A DNA stretch of 8,256 nt from assembly GCA_007135355.1 (NCBI GenBank), contig SLJA01000343.1, forward strand, positions 1-8,256, given 5' to 3'. A model generated the notes under the pieces. It made no database searches. It had not been told where the DNA came from and worked only from the letters and a program-made list of their open reading frames with translations. Positions 5,760 through 8,256 of the stretch are shown in pieces; positions within the stretch are counted from its first letter, which is position 1, and each line of letters starts with the position of its first letter. Position numbers and translations under genes: made by a program. Source of the stretch: Wenzhouxiangella sp. (GTDB lineage: Bacteria; Pseudomonadota; Gammaproteobacteria; Xanthomonadales; Wenzhouxiangellaceae).

Positions 5760-6289
5760 TTCGATCGGTCCAGAAGCACGTAGACGGCCCCAGTGCCGCC
5801 GTCATTCGGGCGGGCCGAAGCGAAAGCGCACACGCGCGGATGGCGCGCCAGCAGGCCGGCGGTCATTCGTTTCAGCTGCGGGCCGTCCGGGCCCGAACGC
5901 AGGCCCTTGCCATGGATGATCTTGACGCAGCCGAAACCGGCACCGCGGGCTTCCTCGAGAAACTCGCGAACCGACTGGGTGGCGGCGGAGAGGTTCATCT
6001 CATGCAGATCGATCTCGTCCTGGACACGCCAGTGGCCGCGCCGCAACCGCCCCAGGGTACGCCGGTGCAACCCGTCGCGCAGGTAGCTGATTTCTTCGCC
6101 GGTTTCGACCTGACTGAAGTCGATCGGCGCCGACGCCAGCTCTTCAATCACCAGGCGTTCGTCGCGCTTGAGCTGGTGGGGCACCGGGCGCGGCGCCGGG
6201 GGTCGACTGTGGTCGCGGTGGCTGCGCAACCTTCGGACCGGCCCGACTTCGGCTCTGAACAGATCTTTCTCATCATCTGCAATCGTCAT
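5756..6289 (-). CDS. Smr-domain protein (SmrA/YdaL-like putative nuclease)
   Basis: A 177-residue protein with a C-terminal Smr (small MutS-related) domain at about 91-175. Smr domains are nucleases acting on DNA or, for SmrB, on mRNA at collided ribosomes. Signatures seen: DLH (94-96, in DEIDLHEMNL), the HGKG loop (126-129, in KIIHGKGLRS), and GGTGAVYVLL (164-173). The preceding segment LRDGLHRRTLGRLRRG (70-85) resembles SmrA/YdaL (EFRREGLQ..LDKLRSG) more than SmrB, so I favour SmrA-like. The N-terminal third is charged, Arg/Pro-rich and probably disordered. The frame is open far upstream, but that part is antisense to surE; the ATG at 6289 has GGAG (6301-6298) 8 nt before it and gives the usual family length (E. 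coli SmrA is 187). It overlaps the downstream DUF3301 gene by 4 bp. Substrate not determinable here. Confidence 0.85.
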   Translation of the reverse strand: MTIADDEKDLFRAEVGPVRRLRSHRDHSRPPAPRPVPHQLKRDERLVIEELASAPIDFSQVETGEEISYLRDGLHRRTLGRLRRGHWRVQDEIDLHEMNLSAATQSVREFLEEARGAGFGCVKIIHGKGLRSGPDGPQLKRMTAGLLARHPRVCAFASARPNDGGTGAVYVLLDRSK

Positions 6290-6364
6290 GGCACATGCTC
6301 CTGCGATGCTGTTCGGGTGAGCCGATTCCATTATAGTTACGGCTTTCCAGAGACAACTCCCAGC
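6290..6364. promoter_or_regulatory. Divergent promoter region between smr-like gene and surE
   Basis: The 75-bp gap contains overlapping opposite -10 elements: TATAGT on the plus strand (6332-6337) and perfect TATAAT on the minus strand (6335-6330). The minus one has TTGTCT (6356-6351) as a -35 candidate with a short 15-bp spacer; the plus one has no good -35. Predicted starts give short leaders of about 20 nt for surE and 35 nt for the Smr gene. surE lacks a strong ribosome site; only AGAGA-like purines (6349-6353) precede it. Motif inspection only. Confidence 0.45.
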
Positions 6365-7165
6365 ATGCATATTCTCATTTCCAATGACGACGGTCTGTAT
6401 GCGCCGGGCATCCGCCTGCTGGCGCAGCGGCTGGCCGAGCACTGTGACCAGATTACCGTCGTGGCGCCCGACCGGGATCGCTCCGGCGCCAGCAATTCGC
6501 TGACCCTGGATCGACCGATCCGGGTCGAACTTCAGGATGACGGCCGCTACAAGATCTACGGCACGCCCACTGACTGCGTTCATCTGGCGATTACCGGGCT
6601 GCTGGAGCAGGAGCCGGATATGGTGGTGTCCGGCATCAACGCCGGCGCCAACCTGGGCGACGACGTGCTGTATTCCGGTACGGTCGCGGCGGCCATGGAG
6701 GGACGTTTTCTGGGTCTTCCGGCCATGGCGGTGTCGTTGGCCTACGCGTTCGGCGGTGATGGCCCCAGTCATTACGATTCAGCCGCCGAGGCGGCGGTCA
6801 TTCTGATGCGTCAGCTGCTGGCCGAACCGCTGCCCGCCGACACCATCCTCAATGTGAATGTGCCCGATCTTCCCTGGGAGTCGATCCGCGGCTTCGAGAC
6901 GACTCGGCTGGGGCATCGGCATTGTTCCGGCGACGTCATCGCGATCGAAGATCCGCGTGGGCGGCCGTTTTTCTGGGTCGGTCCACCGGGCAGTGACGAG
7001 GACAATGGTCCGGGTACCGACTTCCATGCCGTGCGCAATGGCTATGTTTCGGTTACCCCCATCCACGTGGATCTGACCCGTTATCAGGCGCTGGAGCAGG
7101 TCAGTCACTGGATCGAGCGCTTGAACGGTGCCCGGGATCCCAAGAAGGTCGCCGCCGGCTCCTGA
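6365..7165 (+). CDS. surE: 5'/3'-nucleotidase SurE
   Basis: Metal-dependent phosphatase that dephosphorylates nucleoside 5'- and 3'-monophosphates (and short polyphosphate in E. coli) in the cytosol; a stationary-phase survival protein. 266 residues, slightly over the usual 250. The metal site is intact: D8 and D9 in ISNDDG, S40 in APDRDRSGASNS, and N92 in VSGINAGANLGDD, followed by YSGTVAAAMEG (103-113). The C-terminal VTPIHVDLTRY motif (229-240) is typical. The frame is open upstream to 5591, but that region is antisense to the Smr and DUF3301 genes; MHILISNDDG is the family's normal N-terminus, so ATG at 6365 is chosen. The C-terminal tail (DPKKVAAGS) is poorly conserved. It is first in a surE-pcm-nlpD cluster, the classic gammaproteobacterial order. 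Confidence 0.97.
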   Translation: MHILISNDDGLYAPGIRLLAQRLAEHCDQITVVAPDRDRSGASNSLTLDRPIRVELQDDGRYKIYGTPTDCVHLAITGLLEQEPDMVVSGINAGANLGDDVLYSGTVAAAMEGRFLGLPAMAVSLAYAFGGDGPSHYDSAAEAAVILMRQLLAEPLPADTILNVNVPDLPWESIRGFETTRLGHRHCSGDVIAIEDPRGRPFFWVGPPGSDEDNGPGTDFHAVRNGYVSVTPIHVDLTRYQALEQVSHWIERLNGARDPKKVAAGS

Positions 7166-7197
7166 GCATGCCCGTCGGCAGTCACATGGGGATCGGG

Positions 7198-7827
7198 ATG
7201 ACTTCGGCCGGCACGCGCCAGCGTCTGGTGCGGCGGCTGGAAGAAAAAGGCATTCGCGATGCGCGCGTGCTGGAAGCCATTGGCGCTGTTCCCCGGCATC
7301 GATTTGTCGATGAGGCTTTGTCGTCGCGCTCTTACGAAGATTCCGCCTTGCCGATCGGGCGTGGACAGACAATCTCTCAGCCCTATGTGGTCGCCTTGAT
7401 GACCGAGGCCATCCTGGGCGAGGCGCTGCCGGACAAGGTTCTCGAGGTCGGCACCGGCTCCGGCTACCAGGCGGCGGTGCTGGCCCAGCTGGCGCGCCGG
7501 GTCTTCACCACCGAGCGCATCGGCGAGCTGTTGCGCACGGCACGCCAGCGCTTTCATGAGCTGGGCCTGCATAACATCTACACGCGGCATGCCGATGGAC
7601 TGGGCGGGTGGCCCAGCCAGGCGCCGTTCGATGCAATTATCGTCACTGCCGGCGGTCGTATTCCCGAGACCCTGCCGGCGCAACTGATCGATGGCGGCAT
7701 TCTGGTTGGTCCAGAGCAGCGCGGTTCGATTCAGGAGCTGGTCCGGATCAAGCGCAGCGGTGATGAGTTTGTCAAGCAGGATCTGGGTCCGGTCAGTTTT
7801 GTCCCGCTGCTGGAAGGGCTGGAATGA
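7198..7827 (+). CDS. pcm: Protein-L-isoaspartate O-methyltransferase
   Basis: Methylates abnormal L-isoaspartyl residues with S-adenosylmethionine, starting repair of aged proteins in the cytosol. From the chosen start it is 209 residues (E. coli 208). Motifs: VPRHRFVDEAL (31-41), the substrate-loop ALPIGRGQTISQPY (50-63) with Ser60, SAM-binding motif I VLEVGTGSGYQ (81-91), the acidic residue in TTERI, and PFDAIIVTAG (143-152). The C-terminus VSFVPLLEGLE is typical. An in-frame ATG at 7168, 2 bp after the surE stop, would give 219 residues, and another lies at 7186. I prefer 7198 because MTSAGTRQRL aligns with the Pseudomonas start MTSQRTRERL and GGGG (7188-7191) precedes it by 6 nt. Motif IV reads IVTAGGRIP where many homologues have IVTAAAPEVP; this is probably tolerated. 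Cotranscribed with surE and nlpD. Confidence 0.96.
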   Translation: MTSAGTRQRLVRRLEEKGIRDARVLEAIGAVPRHRFVDEALSSRSYEDSALPIGRGQTISQPYVVALMTEAILGEALPDKVLEVGTGSGYQAAVLAQLARRVFTTERIGELLRTARQRFHELGLHNIYTRHADGLGGWPSQAPFDAIIVTAGGRIPETLPAQLIDGGILVGPEQRGSIQELVRIKRSGDEFVKQDLGPVSFVPLLEGLE

Positions 7828-7854
7828 AGTTGCACGATCACGCCGAGGGTTGAC

Positions 7855-8256
7855 ATGCGGGCTGGCTGGCGGTCGGGGTGCTTGCTTGGCGGGTTGCTGC
7901 TATGGCTTCTGCTGGCGCTGGTTGCCTGCGCGCCCATAGCGCCGGCGCCGGTGGAAGAGCGCGAGGGGGTGCGAGCGCCGGCTACACCGGCGGCGCGGGC
8001 CGTGGCGCCGCCGATTTACACCGTGCAGCGCGGCGATACGCTGTACTCGATCGCCTTCCGCTACGGTCTTGACTGGCGCGACGTGGCGGCCTGGAATCGT
8101 ATCGGCGAGCCTTTCGTCATTCGTCCGGGTCAGGAACTGCGTTTGCTTGCGCCGCCGACCGTGGCGCGGGCCGAGCCGACGCCCCCGGCGCCCGAACCGC
8201 GTCGCGCGCCCGCGCAGGAACCGGCGCCAACGCCGCGTGCCGCGCCGCGCGAGCCG
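7855..8256 (+). CDS. nlpD: NlpD-like LysM lipoprotein, N-terminal part (cut by window edge)
   Basis: NlpD activates the amidase AmiC to split septal peptidoglycan during division. The 134 codons present encode a lipoprotein signal peptide (basic MRAGWR, hydrophobic core 9-22, lipobox LVAC with Cys25), a short Pro/Ala-rich spacer, and one LysM peptidoglycan-binding domain (about 54-97: YTVQRGDTLYSIAFRYGLDW, then WNRIG and IRPGQELRL). A Pro/Ala/Glu/Arg-rich linker (about 98-134) then runs to the window end. The expected degenerate M23 (LytM) domain is outside the window, so NlpD identity rests on the LysM lipoprotein layout and its place after surE-pcm. ATG has GAGGG (7845-7849) 5 nt upstream, and the gene starts 27 bp after pcm. 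In related species the main rpoS promoter lies inside nlpD; here that part is not visible. Confidence 0.9.
   Translation, partial: MRAGWRSGCLLGGLLLWLLLALVACAPIAPAPVEEREGVRAPATPAARAVAPPIYTVQRGDTLYSIAFRYGLDWRDVAAWNRIGEPFVIRPGQELRLLAPPTVARAEPTPPAPEPRRAPAQEPAPTPRAAPREP

Noticed and set aside
5591..6364. Long in-frame upstream extension of surE
   Set aside because: The extension is antisense to the Smr and DUF3301 genes, and MHILISNDDG at 6365 is the standard SurE N-terminus.
6290..6772. Long in-frame upstream extension of the Smr gene on the minus strand
   Set aside because: It is antisense to surE; the ATG at 6289 has a good ribosome site and gives the family's usual length.

Overview
The window looks like ordinary core chromosome of a GC-rich gammaproteobacterium. 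Three family-specific blocks support this: petA-petB-petC followed directly by sspA-sspB, the order surE-pcm-nlpD, and a Pseudomonas-type dCTP deaminase N-terminus. The proteins resemble Pseudomonas, Xanthomonadales and Chromatiales relatives (for example PVWY instead of PEWY in cytochrome b). I cannot name the genus. I saw no tRNA, rRNA, CRISPR array, insertion sequence, phage gene or att site. Coding density is high; the largest gap is 261 bp (1462-1722).

Layout. Positions 1-299 (minus) hold the N-terminal half of dcd, cut by the window edge. Positions 361-1461 (minus) hold a membrane-anchored DegS/AlgW-type serine protease with one PDZ domain. A 261-bp divergent intergenic region follows, with back-to-back -10-like elements and a long, hairpin-rich leader for petA. 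On the plus strand, petA (Rieske protein), petB (cytochrome b) and petC (cytochrome c1) form a tightly packed bc1 operon (1723-4327), continued by sspA and sspB (4380-5415). Converging from the other side, on the minus strand, are a DUF3301-type small membrane protein (5427-5759) and an Smr-domain protein (5756-6289) that overlap by 4 bp. A 75-bp divergent promoter region (6290-6364) separates the Smr gene from surE (6365-7165), pcm (7198-7827) and the start of an nlpD-like LysM lipoprotein gene, which runs off the right edge.

Roles. petABC encode the ubiquinol:cytochrome c oxidoreductase of aerobic respiration. SspA is an RNA polymerase-associated stringent starvation regulator, and SspB delivers ssrA-tagged proteins to ClpXP. 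SurE, Pcm and NlpD are stationary-phase repair and cell-envelope functions; in related bacteria rpoS usually comes next. The DegS-like protease probably senses periplasmic envelope stress in the sigma-E pathway.

I did not find a convincing undescribed system. The points most worth a second look are the divergent Rieske cluster-binding box (CGCHRS with Phe, instead of CPCHGS with Tyr), the structured petA leader with a repeated AACGCC element, a CxxC motif at the glutathione-site end of SspA, and tandem hairpins inside the last codons of sspB at a convergent junction.
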